64,000 bases of DNA from Saccopteryx bilineata (GCF_036850765.1 NC_089490.1:99126074-99190073); one strand, 5' to 3'; counted from the first letter of the stretch, positions 23,979 through 35,640 are shown. Notes: generated by a model from the letters alone, not told the origin. Made by a program: numbers and translations.

Positions 23979-23980
<2 letters not shown>
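21990..23980. other. Mostly single-copy sequence
   Basis: No gene or clear repeat. The segment at 22850-23950 is repeat-free to the eye; its more motif-rich distal part is listed separately. Short frames at 22876-23362 on both strands show no domain. Confidence 0.45.
23380..23900. promoter_or_regulatory. Candidate conserved regulatory element (motif-based)
   Basis: Repeat-free single-copy stretch with two TAATTA homeodomain core sites 18 bp apart (23525-23530 and 23543-23548) around 'gcgcagaaatgc', plus several ATTA/TTAT words downstream. Motif clustering of this kind is common in developmental enhancers, but conservation cannot be seen from one genome. This is inference only. Confidence 0.3.

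Positions 23981-24024
<44 letters not shown>
23981..24024. repeat. (GT)22 microsatellite
   Basis: Uninterrupted GT dinucleotide run of 44 bases. It is pure enough to be length-polymorphic. Confidence 0.97.
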
Positions 24025-24026
<2 letters not shown>

Positions 24027-24559
24027 AAGATGATAGCTCTATGACTGCAATGGATATTGTTCTTTAATAAAGTCCTGCATAAATTTAATTAAGCACAAGT
24101 TTAATTAACTTTATTTTAGTAATAGCAATTAGACCTAATCCTTTCCTACCCTCAAACACATAGCCTCCATGTTCAAACCTCAGAAACTAAACAAACGAGT
24201 CCCACTATAAAATCTGAGCCCTACGTCTTACCAACTTTATCAGAATCAAGGGGAGAGACCAGCTGGCTTTTAAGGGTTACTTATTATTATGTCAAAGGAG
24301 TTAATTGTATATTACCTCAATTTTAAAAATATTGATATAATGAGTACTAGAGTCACCCAGAATTTTTGTTGACAAAATTCAAAAAAACTTTATATTTTTT
24401 GGGGGGGAGTATGATTTTCCCCTTCAACTAAAGTAAATCCTCTGTAATTTTACCTCATTTGGAAAATATTCTGAATTATTTTTTAAAAGTCAGAATTGTA
24501 AAATATTATATAAGAATAGGAATTAGATAGCTTTTGGTATACTTGGCCCACTGTATAAT

Positions 24560-24805
24560 GATAATAAGAAAGCAACAGTGATCACTGCAAAGCTTATTGA
24601 CTGCCTACTCTGGTCCCGGCCTGTGCTGTGCACTTAACATAATAACCATACCAAGGAAGAGCCATTATAATCTCCATTTTGTGACAGAGTACAATATGGC
24701 TGAGGACATTATGGAGCTTGTCCAAGGCTTCACAGCTAGCAAGTGACAAGGGTGGTTCATCTTTGGGCCTGTCTGGAACTAAAGCCTTCTGTTAACCATT
24801 GCACT
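24560..24805 (+). repeat. MIR SINE
   Basis: MIR motif order: 'ttgactgcctactctggtcc', 'tgtgctgtgcacttaacata', 'ataatctccattttgtgac', 'tccaaggcttcacagctag' and 'ccttctgttaaccattgcac'. Confidence 0.75.
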
Positions 24806-24974
24806 GCTATGATGAAATTTATGTCTTTAGTGATAGAGTAGAAAGCCCTAGAGGTGTTTTTCTCCCTCTGCAATCAGGTTAATATGGTCCCATGATCATG
24901 CTCTTACTGTTTTTAGGAAATGATTTCTTCTTATCTATGGCAAAAGCAGGTCTTCGTTTATTATGGTTTGAATG

Positions 24975-25385
24975 CTGACTGCTGTGGACTGAATTGTACC
25001 CCCTCATTCATATGTTGAAATCCCAACACCTGTCCTGATGGTTTTTGAAGGTGGGGGCCTTTGGGCAGGAATTAAGTTTAGATGAGGTCATGAGGGCAGA
25101 CCCCATGATAAGATTAGTGTCCTTATAACAAGAGGAGGAAGCACCAGAGTGCTCTCTTTCTCTTTCTCTTTCTCTCCCCCTCCCCTCCTTCTCACCACCA
25201 CAACCACTGCCAGGTGACCACATAGCCAGAAGGCAGCTTCCTGCAAGCCAGGAAGAGCGCCCTCATCAGGGAAGCAATTCACCTAGCACCTTGATCTTGG
25301 AATTCCCAGCCTCCAAAACCATGAGAAATAATTCTTGTTATAATTGTGTTTTGTTAAGGCAGCTCCAGCTGACTAAGACCCTGAC
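24975..25385 (+). mobile_element. MaLR (MLT1/MST-type) LTR, sense
   Basis: Order typical of MaLR LTRs: 'tgctgtggactgaattgtac', 'ttcatatgttgaaatcccaa', 'gatgaggtcatgagggcag', 'attagtgtccttataac', 'ccttgatcttggaattccc', 'ccatgagaaataattctt' and terminal 'gactaagacc'. A pyrimidine-rich run ('tctctttctctttctctttc') has expanded near 25153-25190. The frames at 25008-25282 are chance frames within it. Confidence 0.8.
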
Positions 25386-25449
25386 AGAATGCAAATCAGT
25401 GGGCTAACACAAAGGAAAAGTCAATGCAGGAAGTTAAATGGCAAGAACA

Positions 25450-25700
25450 TTACTATAACAGTGTCAAACACTATGAGTCCTACTATGTACCAGGCACCAA
25501 TCTGTGTGCCTTCAAGTGCAATACTTACTTGACCGATCCTCACAATAATCCTCTGTGTTATCTATTGTTTATTATTATTCTCCCCATTTTACAGCTGAAA
25601 ATACCAGAGGATAGAGGTTGAGCAGTTTTTCCAAGGGCATAGCTCTAGGCAAAACCAGAGTAGAACCAGAATTCAAACTCAGCAATCTATAACTCCAGAA
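25450..25700 (+). repeat. MIR SINE
   Basis: 'ctactatgtaccaggcacca', 'gatcctcacaataatcctc', 'tattctccccattttacagc' and 'agaaccagaattcaaactc' give the complete MIR order. Confidence 0.8.
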
Positions 25701-25977
25701 CCTATGTTCATTCTTTCTTGGTCTCCCAGAGGCTTTTTGTCGGTTTCCTTGTCTGTAAAATGGTGATAACGGCTGCCTTGTTTACAGGGTAAGGGGAAAT
25801 AGGAGAGGCATGATTGTGAAACTACTAAAAAAAAAAAGAAAAAGTAAAACTGAATATAAGGTATTAATATTTAGTAGCATACATTTTCAACATTGATATT
25901 TATTTAGTGAATTTATTTCTACCCCAACTCAGTCAAAAAATAAGTTGAGAAAAGCTATCTAGAAGAGCATAAAAGTA

Positions 25978-26334
25978 GGCCCTGGCCGGTTGGCTCAGTA
26001 GTAGAGCGTTGGCCTGGCGTGCAGGAGTCCCGGGTTCAATTCCTGGCCAGGGCACACAGGAGAAGCACCCATCTGCTTCTCCACCCCTCTCCCTCTCCTT
26101 CCTCTCTGTCTCTCTCTTCCCCTCCTGCAGCTGAGGCTCCATTGGAGCAAAGATGTCCCGGGCGTTGAGGATGGCTCTGTGGCCTCTGCCTCAGGTGCTA
26201 GAATGGCTCTGGTCGCAACAGAGTGACGCCCCAGATGGGCAGAGCATCGCCCCCTGGTGGGCATGCCGGGTGGATCCTGGTCGGGCTCATGCGGGAGTCT
26301 GTCTGACTGCCTCCCTGTTTCCAACTTCAGAAAA

Positions 26335-26365
<31 letters not shown>
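25978..26365 (+). repeat. Type C SINE, 9-bp TSD
   Basis: Full-length sense copy from 'ggccctggccggttggctc' to an A-run of about 26 bases. The TSD 'gcataaaag' occurs at 25967-25975 and 26366-26374. It has one copy of the 22-bp 3' unit. It lies 145 bp upstream of another type C copy in the same orientation. Confidence 0.92.
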
Positions 26366-26368
<3 letters not shown>

Positions 26369-26510
26369 TAAAAGATAAAAGTAAGATCAGTAGGAAAGTC
26401 AGATTTAAGCGAAGACAGAAGACAGAGCTGCAAGAATTTTAAGCCTTCCAATTCCTGAGACAAAAGGTGAAACACTAGCTACATAGTTTTATCAATAAAA
26501 CAGTGTTTTC

Positions 26511-26886
26511 GTCGACCTGGCGTGCAGAAGTCCCAGGTTCGATTCCCGGCCAGGACACACAGAAGAAGCGCCCATCTGCTTCTCTACCCCTCCCCCTCTC
26601 CTTCCTCTCTGTCTCTCTCTTCCCCTTCTGCAGCCAAGGCTCCATTGGAGCAAAGATGGCCTGAGCGCTGAGGATGGCTCCTTGGCCTCTGCCCCAGGCG
26701 CTAGAGTGGCTCTGGTTGCGGCAGAGCGACCCCCCGGAGGGGCAGAGCATCGTCCCCTGGTGGGCAAAGCGTCGCCCCCTGGTGGGCGTGCCGGGTGGAT
26801 CCCGGTTGGGCGCATGCGGGAGTCTGTCTGACTGTCTCTTCCCGTTTCCAGCTTCAGAAAAATACAAAAACAAAACAAAACAAAAC
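26511..26886 (+). repeat. 5'-truncated type C SINE with perfect 14-bp TSD
   Basis: It begins at 'gtcgacctggcgtgcagaag', so the first roughly 30 bp of the tRNA-like head, including the A-box region, are absent. The rest is intact to an (AAAAC)n tail. The TSD 'aaaacagtgttttc' occurs at 26497-26510 and 26887-26900, so truncation happened at insertion rather than by later deletion. It carries two tandem copies of the 22-bp unit (26742-26785). Confidence 0.92.
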
Positions 26887-26900
26887 AAAACAGTGTTTTC

Positions 26901-27395
26901 TCAGGAGGGAGAAAGTTGATTTTTTTTTCTATAACATTACATTTAAAAAAAAAATTTTTCACTTTGGAGTTTCTAAAGTAAACATGATGATCACTGGTTT
27001 CATTTGATTAATTATAATATCATCACTTCTCTCTCGTTGTCATGATAGAGGAATTAAGGAGCCATGAAACCTTCAGACCTGGTCAGCAGGGGGGAAGTGT
27101 TGTAGAATCTAAGGGCAGAGATCATTTAAGTCTAGATGGTCAACTCTTAAATTGTCAGAAATTGACTCTTTGCCAGAGAAGGCCTCCCAGGTGTGCCAGA
27201 TAGATGTGCCATGGCTGTGACAATGTTAATCACCAAGCCACCTCCCATAGGATCCAAGTAGGGTGTGATATGAGGTGCATAATTAGAAGATTCCTGCAGT
27301 TTCGGCTCTTGGGGACCAAATTTTAGATTAGACACAGCATATTAGTGCAAAGAATGGTTTGGAATATGTTTTAAGGGAAACCCATATGTTTTATA
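26901..27395. other. Single-copy or unclassified stretch
   Basis: No gene or named repeat. The frame at 27147-27335 has no domain features. Confidence 0.35.
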
Positions 27396-27404
27396 GAATA
27401 TTTA

Positions 27405-27606
27405 TCTTTTTTTTTTTTTTTTTTTTTATTTATTCATTTTAGAGAGGAGACAGAGAGGGACAGAGAGAGACAGAGAGAGAGGAGAGAGGAGCTGGAAGCA
27501 TCAACTCCCATATGTGCCTTGACTAGGCAAGCCCAGGGTTTCGAACCAGCGACCTCAGCATTTCCAGGTCGATGCTTTATCCACTGCGCTACCACAGGTC
27601 AGGCCG
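27405..27606 (-). repeat. Type A SINE, 9-bp TSD
   Basis: Antisense copy with a long T-run (27407-27427), GA-rich run and head complement ending 'ccacaggtcaggcc'. The TSD 'gaatattta' occurs at 27396-27404 and 27607-27615. Confidence 0.9.
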
Positions 27607-27797
27607 GAATATTTAGACAATATAGAAAAGTATAAAGAAGAGAAACCTCAATCAAATTACCATCATTGTTACTTTTTGATTCATATATCCTTCCAGTCTC
27701 TTATTCTCATTCTCTCTATAAGTGGACCTATAGACATAGATGTGATATAGTTATGATACAGATATAAATATAGGTATAGATAAATGTGGGTATAGAT

Positions 27798-28114
27798 CAG
27801 GGGTCGGGAAATGTTTTGGCTGAAAGAGCCATGAACGCTACATATTTTAAAATGTAATTCTGTGAGAGCCATACGATCCATATACGTTATGCATTATCCA
27901 ATAAAAATTTGGTGTTATCCCGGAGGACAGCTGTGATTGGCTCCAGCCACCCACAACTATGAACATGAGCGGTAGGAAATGAATGGATTGTAATACATGA
28001 GAATGTTTTATATTTTTAACGTTATTATTATTTTATTAAATATTTGTATGTGAGCCAGATGCAGCCATTAAAAGAGCCACATCTGGCTCGCGAGCCATAG
28101 GTTCCCAACCCCTG
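27798..28114. mobile_element. hAT-type MITE, 317 bp, with TIRs and 8-bp TSD
   Basis: Ends 'caggggtcgggaa' and 'ttcccaacccctg' are inverted repeats with one mismatch in 13. Flanks 'gtatagat' (27790-27797) and 'atatagat' (28115-28122) match at 7 of 8. Internally there are repeated 'gagcca' words and 'ccagccacccacaactatg'; there is no transposase, so it relied on an autonomous relative. Confidence 0.88.
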
Positions 28115-28744
28115 ATATAGATACATGTATGTGTTCACACATATATTCAGAGATTCAGAGATTCAAATGAGTTATGTACCTTTTGCAAGGTTTCAGGTCT
28201 ACTGTGTGGCAAAGATGGAGCTCAAAACCATTTCTGTTTGATACAAAAGCACAATTCTCTTAGTCACTATTCCATATTCTCAGCATGTCAATTTTTGACA
28301 CAATTTTTTACAAAAGTAGAAGCATGCATATTTAGTGTTTATTTGTACTATGCATTATTTATTGGTACTATGATATCCCCTCCCCAGTCACCTTGTATTG
28401 GGATGCAGTATTTCAGGTAATTAGTATTTTTCTAAAACATCATTTTTGATAGATTTTAATTTCTATTATAGACAATCATTTTTAAAATTATCTTATTATT
28501 TAAAATCTTTTAAGTTTCCAGTGTTCATAAATTGTTATGTGTTCCTCATACAGGTGAGGGTGATAAACTCTGCCTGTATATTTTAAGAAAGGCTTTTTTT
28601 TTTTTTTTTAAATCAAAGAAGAGGTTTATGGGCTAGTTTTTGAAGTTCCCCAGAGGTGGAATGGACAGTCTTGTAAAAGAAAAGTATACTCAGTGGAGGG
28701 ATAAAGCATGGTAAGTCTGGAGAACTGGAAGTAGTTAGGGTGGC

Positions 28745-28925
28745 AATATGGTGTAACAGTTAAGTGATCAGACCTTTTTTTCAGATACACCTGAGTTCCA
28801 GGACTGGCTTTTGTGCTTCTTAGCTTTTGACTTCAGGCAACTTGCTTAGCCTCTCTAAGGCTGGGTTTTCTAATCTGTAAAATTGGATTATAACAAAGTT
28901 GTAAGGGCAAAGAAGGTTCTTCATA
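28745..28925 (+). repeat. MIR SINE (3' part of core)
   Basis: 'acacctgagttccaggactg', 'caggcaacttgcttagcctc' and 'taatctgtaaaattggatta' follow MIR order. It is truncated by, or ends near, the type B SINE that follows. Confidence 0.7.
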
Positions 28926-28942
28926 TAAAAACTGATGCCTCA

Positions 28943-29313
28943 CCTGACCAGGTGGTGGCACAGTGGATAGAGTGTCCGACTGGGATGCTGAGGACCCAGG
29001 TTTGAGACCCCGAGGTCGCCAGCTTGAGTGCGAGCTCATCTGGTTTGAGGCAAAAAAAAAAAAAAAAAAAAAAAAGCTCACCAGCTTGGACCCAAGGTCG
29101 CTGGCTTGAGTAAGGGGTTACTCGGTCGGCTGAAGGCCCGCAGTCAAGGCACATATGAGCAAGCAATCAATGAACAACTAAGGTGTCGCAATGCGCAATG
29201 AAAAAACTGATGATTGATGCTTCTCATCTCTCCATTCCTGTTTGTCTGTCCCTGTCTATCCCTCTCTCTGACTCTCTCTCTGTCTCTGTAAAAAAAAAAA
29301 AAAAAAAAACCCA
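28943..29313 (+). repeat. Full-length type B SINE with perfect 16-bp TSD
   Basis: Head 'cctgaccaggtggtggcac' with A-box-like 'tggcacagtggatagagtg' and B-box-like 'ggtttgagaccc', then an internal run of 24 A (29052-29075), then 'gctcaccagcttggaccc', body and A-tail. The TSD 'aaaaactgatgcctca' is identical at 28927-28942 and 29314-29329. This copy defines the type B structure used elsewhere in the window. Confidence 0.95.
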
Positions 29314-29329
29314 AAAAACTGATGCCTCA

Positions 29330-30859
29330 AATATATTTTTCTTCTTTGGTATTAGTATGATATCAGCCACCTTTGAGTATATGATGGGGACTTTTTAGAG
29401 ACGAAGCAGGAGGAATTCAAGAGAACATTTAATGTCCTGCTAAGGAGCTTGGTATTTATATTATCTGTGGTTAGGCCATGATAGATTTTTAAGCTAAGAA
29501 ATGCCATGATCAGATTTCAATTGCAGGACAGATACAGGACTAAAATTAGGTACATTACAATTCCAGGTGACACACGAAGAGGGCTTGAGTTGTCAGTGTT
29601 GTAGTCTGAGAGGGGATAATAAGAGCCATGCTAAGGACCAAGAGTCACTGGCAATAAGCAATTCTTTTGATCAAGGGTGAGGGGCAGAGTTTAGGATGAT
29701 ATAAAAGGTATCTGATGTTTTTGCCTGCACACTGTTCCTCCTTCCTCTTTTATTCTTGGAAATAGTAGCTAGATTTTACTCTTCTTCCCTATTCAGTCCA
29801 TTCCCCAATCCTATTCACCCAAGACGTGTGTGGATGACCCAATGGCTCCATATCCCTGACTATAATAACTAGTCAGGAATGGGTCAATGAATGAAGTTGG
29901 TCCAATGAGACAGGAATCTTGCCTGAGATTATTAGGGAGGAGAACCTTTTTTCTTTGAAATTAAAGCCAGATGAACGTAAGCTTAGTGTAACCAATCTAG
30001 AATGGTGCTGGCAATGGAGAAGAGCTGAGAAGAGAGAGCAGGGCAGTGATGTTTGTAATATTACTTAGCTGGGTCTTGTCAGACTTAGAGAAAGAGTCAC
30101 CTTTAGACTTTTCAATTAAGTGATTCAATAAATTATGTTTTCTAGTCTAGCCAGATTCAGTTGAATTTCTTTTCTTTGAAATTGAATGTGAACTTTAATA
30201 AATACAAGTGATTTCCATATTTTTGCCTTGAGTGATTGGATGGTTTGACCAATATATCAAACATAGAGGAGATGCAGTTTGGGGAGAAAATAATGACTTT
30301 CATTTGAAGCAAGTCAGGAGAACTGTCTGGAAGACACATGTATAAATGAATGGGCCTGAAACTTTAGAGAAGAATCAGAGATGGAAACACTAGTTAGATT
30401 CCATCAGGTTTTGGCTTAGCAACATTTATTTCTTTTTGAAATAAAATAAATTTATTTCTATTTTGGTGCAATGCTGATCCCAAGGCTATTAACTCAGGAT
30501 GTGTTAGTAAACTAAAGTGCAGATGGCAAGTAAATGAATACCACGTATAAGATTGCTCTGCGGTGATTGCACTTTTTTATCCATTTGATGTCCATTTGTA
30601 TCACACTATTGATGTTAGAAGCTCCATCAGGTAATTAAGATTTCATTTTCCATATCAGGAAAACCAAAACGTATATTTTGAAAATCATCTTGTGATTTTT
30701 TTTTTTTTTTAGTGACACAATATTACATACAATGCTTTTTAAACCAGAAAAGAACTGTAGTAAGCCTGGCTGCTTTTAGGGTGAATGTAGAGTAAATAGT
30801 GTGAAAAACTAGAAAAGCTCACTACGAGCTAAGATAGCATTAAACCCCAAAGCTAAGAG
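29330..30859. other. Unclassified, probably old-repeat-rich stretch
   Basis: 29400-29600 resembles a common ancient eutherian repeat ('aaggagcttggtatttata', 'gccatgatcagatttcaatt') that I cannot name. The remainder shows no gene. A T-run at 30696-30709 has no flanking duplication. Confidence 0.35.
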
Positions 30860-31320
30860 CATCTACACGCTTGTCTTCCTAATTACCACATATGGGCGTG
30901 AAAGTTGCACAGTGAAGAAGGCCAATAGGAAAAAATAGATTCATTGGAAATATGGTGTTGGAGGAGAGCCGTACAGATACCCTGTACCACTAGAATGACA
31001 GACAACTGGATCCTAGAGCAAATTAAGCCCAAGACATTGCTGGAGGCAGAAAAGACAAAACTGATGCTCTCTTCCTTTGGGTTCATCACGAAAAAGCAGG
31101 GTTCTTTGGAAAAGACAATAATGCTGGGGAAATAAAAGGCAGCAGGAAAAGAGGAAGACCAAATATGTGATGGGTTGACTCTATAAAAGAAGCCACAGGC
31201 ATGAGTCTATTGGAGCTGAGCAGAGCTTTTGAGGGTAGGACATTGTGAACATCACACATTCATAGAGCCACCAGGAGTCAGAGGCGCCTCAACAGCACGT
31301 CACGGACTAAATAGATGGGT
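30860..31320 (+). mobile_element. RTE-like LINE C-terminal fragment, decayed
   Basis: The frame opening at 30944 ends with the peptide SLEKTIMLGK (31103-31132) before a stop. After a frame change, the frame from about 31139 continues with SRKRGRPNM, a stop, WVDSIKEATGMSL and further matching residues to about 31310. This order (SLEKT.MLGK, then GRPRM.W.DSI) is what I recall from the C-terminal region of RTE/BovB-type reverse transcriptases. Stops and a frameshift show it is dead. The clade needs a profile search. Confidence 0.6.
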
Positions 31321-31324
31321 TGGT

Positions 31325-31480
31325 TTCATGGATATTGGTCCAGGTGTTTGGCATTTGAATCATCTGTAGAGCTTTTTAAATCTGCAGAATTTTGAATTCC
31401 ACTCCCCAGAGTCTGATTTTGTAAGTCTATGTGTCCAGGAAGCTGTATGTTTGTTCCCAGGTGACTGATGTTTGGATATT
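31325..31480 (+). mobile_element. MER5-like hAT-Charlie fragment
   Basis: 'ggcatttgaatcatctgtag' followed by 'agctttttaaatctgcag' and 'actccccagagtctgatttt' follow MER5-type order. It is eroded and its terminal repeats are not definable. Confidence 0.45.
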
Positions 31481-32589
31481 ATTGAGGATTACTTAGTGGT
31501 GGTAAAAAATGTAGAGGCAGTCTTCCATCACACATGTCTTTCGAATGGCAATTTTGATTATTTTGCTAAAAATAGGCTGTTTCTTATATTCTTAAACTGA
31601 GGGACTTGAAATGATCTTTCAGGTCCCTTCTGTCTCTAAACATACCTTCATTTCATTAACTACACCAGTTTTTTTTTCTCCATTCATATGTGACTATTAT
31701 AAAGTGCTTCTCTTACTACATGAAGGAGATAAAAGAAATAAAATTCCAACCAGCATTTCAGCTGTCTTTTGACTGTGGACAAGATTTAGCAGCGTCTTGG
31801 CTTAGTGATGTGTAACAGTGATGAGAGTGAGCTGTGTTGTATGTAATTTAATCCTTAAGCATGCATCCACCACACCAAGTTATTTTCTATGCACTTAAAA
31901 TGATAAAATAGTGAGCAGAATATTCTTGAACTTTCTCTATTTTGTTATTGTATACTGTGCTATTCCCACAGGAGAAAGCATAGTGATTTTTTTTTCTGGC
32001 CTTTGAAAATCAAGATCACGCAAAGTGACAGGTTTAGAACATATTTCTAAATCAAAGAATGACCATTATAAGACTCGATCATACAAGTTACCTCCCTAAC
32101 TACAATTTATTTGTGCTAAAATTGGCTGCATTCCTGATGCTAATTCTGCAAGACAGCAGTAGGATATGACTTGCCTTCCCACTGTTTGATATAAATCTCC
32201 ACTGATATGAACTGAGTTCAGCTACAGTGAACTTAAATGCTAATGCTGAAAACATAAGGCAGCCTGCTGTTTCATTTATACCAGAAAGTTTTAACTTCCA
32301 CAGTCTTCGGTATCCCCCCCACACTTCCATTTAGGTTAGATCAAATTAGAACCACTCCATTTCTGTCTGAAGGGTGACATGTGCAAGCTTGATTTACATA
32401 ACTCAACATGAAAATGGAAGAAGAAATTAATCATAAGGCTGGGTGCACCACTCTTGTCCTTGAATAATAGATCATAACGATCATGGGAAAATGGCGCCAT
32501 AGCTTTTATCAGATAGCCCACTAGTATTTGTTAAGCACCAACTTCATCCAGTACTGTGTAAAGCAGTCTAGGGTCTAGAAAATAATAAA
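31481..32589. other. Single-copy or unclassified stretch
   Basis: No gene or recognisable repeat. The short minus-strand frames at 32100-32521 have no domain signature. Confidence 0.35.
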
Positions 32590-32835
32590 ATTGGTAATAA
32601 TGGAATTTTTTGGGTGCTTACTAAGTGCCAGACATTGTTGTCAGCATTTTATAGTTTTCTCACAGAATCCTCAAAACAACCCTAGGAAGTAAGTACTTAT
32701 TATTATACACATTTTACTGTGTATATAATATGAGGCCCAGAGAGATTTTTTTTTTAATGTCCCAGGTACTCCAGAAACCAGAAGTCAAACATAGGTGTCC
32801 ATACTCTTGGCTTACTGATGTTCTTTAACTTTAAA
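32590..32835 (+). repeat. MIR SINE
   Basis: 'gtgcttactaagtgccagac', 'cacagaatcctcaaaacaac', 'ggaagtaagtacttattatt' and 'atatgaggcccagagagatt' give MIR order. Confidence 0.8.
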
Positions 32836-32839
32836 GAGT

Positions 32840-33870
32840 TTACGACCTAGCTGGGAACACAAGGAATATAGATAGCTCTTCTGGAAAAGGCCCAGCATTG
32901 CATAAAACAAGTAGAATCAGGACTCCTCTTTTATCAGGGAAGATGTAGACAGAGGAAAAAGGATCATACTGAAGCAGGGGCATGACCCAGGAGGAAAATA
33001 AAAACAAGGATGGAAAAGAAGAGTCAGTTCAATTGTACAACACTTGCCTGGCTCACACCTAGGACATTTTTCTCAAGCTTGCGTGCATGCACTTTTTCCC
33101 ATTTACTTGTGTTCTGATTCAGATCTGATCCTGGGATGCCCTGATATTAGGAGTGCCTGGAACCTTAGATGCTTACTTACCATTGCTGATGCTCTGAACT
33201 TGACAGGGAGAGTAGGATGAGATGAGATGGAAGTGGCAGGCAGAGGCTCGATGGTGGGGGTTGTTGATGGTATCATGAGGAATGTGGTCTGTATCTTAAG
33301 TGGGTCAGGGGAGTGACATGCTCAAAATTATATTTTAGCAAAATTATTTTGGGTGTGGGATGGGGGAATAGGTTGAAGCAGATGCATGAGTGATGGCAGT
33401 GGTTTAAACTTGAGGTAGGATGGAATAAATGAGGTATATTTGAACAATATGTAAAAAACAGAGCTATAGGATTTCCAGTCTATGCCTTCACTGTTCCTCT
33501 TAACGCCGCCTCTGTCATAGCCACAGTCAGTTAATGTTGCTGCACCTATGCACCCTCTTCTGTTCTTGTTCTGTTTAACAGTACTCTAGTTGACCTGTTG
33601 ACTTTTGGACCCCATTTTTTCTTTTACCAGCTATTTTCTTTTTCAGATTACATTAACTTATTTCTCTTTTCAACCTACCCTTTCAGTCTCTTCGTATTTT
33701 TTCTCTCTTTTAAACATGCATGATGAAGTTTATCAACGTTAATCTGGGGATTGCTTCCCTTCTCTCCCTCTACAGTGTGTTGTCTACATTGTTTTTCAAG
33801 GTGATTTTATTGTCTCTATGCTGCTGACTCATAATTTTATGTCTCAGCCCTAGACTTCACCTTGAAGTGC
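32840..33870. other. Unclassified stretch
   Basis: 33270-33440 shares the 'ggggagtgacatgctc' signature with an old eutherian repeat, similar to 29400-29600. The rest is featureless to me. Confidence 0.3.
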
Positions 33871-33879
33871 TAAGTTCAC

Positions 33880-34345
33880 AACCCAACCTGCTACTCGACA
33901 TGCCCATTTGGAAGTCTAACAGACATTTCAAGCTCAACACATCTAAAACTAACTTGTTGATTTCCTCCTTTTCCACCACCTCTGTTAAAAGCCCTACCAT
34001 CCACCCAGATATTCAGTTGAGAAGCTGAAAATATTCCTTACTTTTTCTCTTTCTTTCAATACTTGCCTCCAATGCATCCAGAAAACCTTTCAATTCCAAA
34101 CTCCCAATACTTCTCAGTGTTGAAGGCTTCTGTATTTCTTTGTTGCCCAAACTCCAGTGCAAGCAGAATTGTCTTTCAACCTGTTTCATTTTCCCTTGTA
34201 TTTTCTAATTTCTTATTTGTTTGTTTACTCATTTAGTGACTACTGTTTTCCCATAAAGGCAGGGAATTTGGCTGTTTTTTGTTTCCCACAGCACCTAATA
34301 CAAACGATAGACTCAGTAAATATTTGTGGAATGACTGACTGACTG
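33880..34345 (+). mobile_element. L2 LINE 3' region
   Basis: 'agtctaacagacatttcaag' and 'ctcaacacatctaaaacta' upstream, then 'ataaaggcagggaatttggc', 'cacagcacctaatacaaac' and 'tcagtaaatatttgtggaat' at the end match the order of L2 3' regions. Confidence 0.65.
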
Positions 34346-35640
34346 AATAAATGGATAGACTTACATTTGATTTAATATGCATGATGAGAGACATAGAAAG
34401 GAGAAAGACATGCCAAGAGCCATTTCGTCAGATTTCTGATTTAAGTAAGTGGTTACCTGGTTATATCATTTACCAAGACAGAACCAAATTTGGAGAAAAA
34501 GAGTTATATTGTTTTTTACACATGTTGAATTTAAGATTCTGGTAAGACAACCAGTGGATATATCCAATTAGCTTTTTGCTATATTGGACTGGCACTTTTG
34601 AAGTCAGTTCTGATGAGATATCACCAGCAAACTCATAAGCCTAATTAAGGATAGTACTTAAAGTCATTGGAGTGTCTAAGCTCCTTTAAGTGAGAGAATG
34701 AACCCAGAGAAACATTAAAATTATGAAATCAGTAGAAGAGTGACAAAAGTGATAGGAAGAAAATTTGAGAGTATATGCTGTCAATAGAGAAAGAGAATTT
34801 CAGGAAGGAGATTTTCACATGCTGCTTAAAGGTCAGAAAATTATAACTGAAATGTGACCATTATACTTAGTAACATGGGGACAATGGTGATCTTGGAGAG
34901 CAGTTTCAATGGACTATAAAGTAGAGATCCAGATTTAAGAGTCATGAAGAGTAAGGGAGATATGGAAGATGGAGCAGAATTTGTTTAGGACAGAAAAAGG
35001 CACTCAAAATAAACCTTGTCATCAGGAGGCTGGATGTATGGTTGATGGATTTTACTTTTTTTTAATATGGAAGAGACTTGAGCATGTTAAATACTGTCCA
35101 GAAAAAGGGATAGAACAGTAATAACTGGGAGATCCAGAACGTGGGAAGAGATAGAAACCAGAGTAGGAAAGTCCTTCCACTGGAGAAGGTACAGCCTCTG
35201 TTGTAATAGGAAGGAGGAGAGGCCATGTGCATTGTAGATTGATTTGTGAATTTGGTCAAAATTGCAAGAGCCCCATCTGATGGCTTTCATTTTTTCTAAG
35301 AAAGAGAAAGAACGTTCTGTGCCAGGATCGTGCCTTTTAGGGATTACCCCTTCTCAATAAGGACTACTCTTCAATATTTTGCATGGCTAAGTCTTCTTGA
35401 AATATTTCCTTTTGGTGGTAATCCAGAAATGAGTCTACCTGCTGGACTTCCCTTTCTTAGTGACATCACCACTTCATGGACAGACTTTCAGAGTGAGGAG
35501 CCACTGAGCCATTTCACCTGCAGATGTTGTAAAGTACCAAAAGGCTACAGAATTAATATTAATATTTTGAGAGGCTTGGAGAACATTTTATTGATTTGGG
35601 TTAAGGTGTGCGGAGAAATTGTGAGAATAGCCTCTGTACT
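34346..35640. other. Unclassified stretch with a 106-codon frame
   Basis: The frame at 35330-35650 (+) has no recognisable domain, no nearby promoter or splice context, and runs into the LTR that follows. I do not call it a gene. 34640-35060 may be an ancient repeat. Confidence 0.3.
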
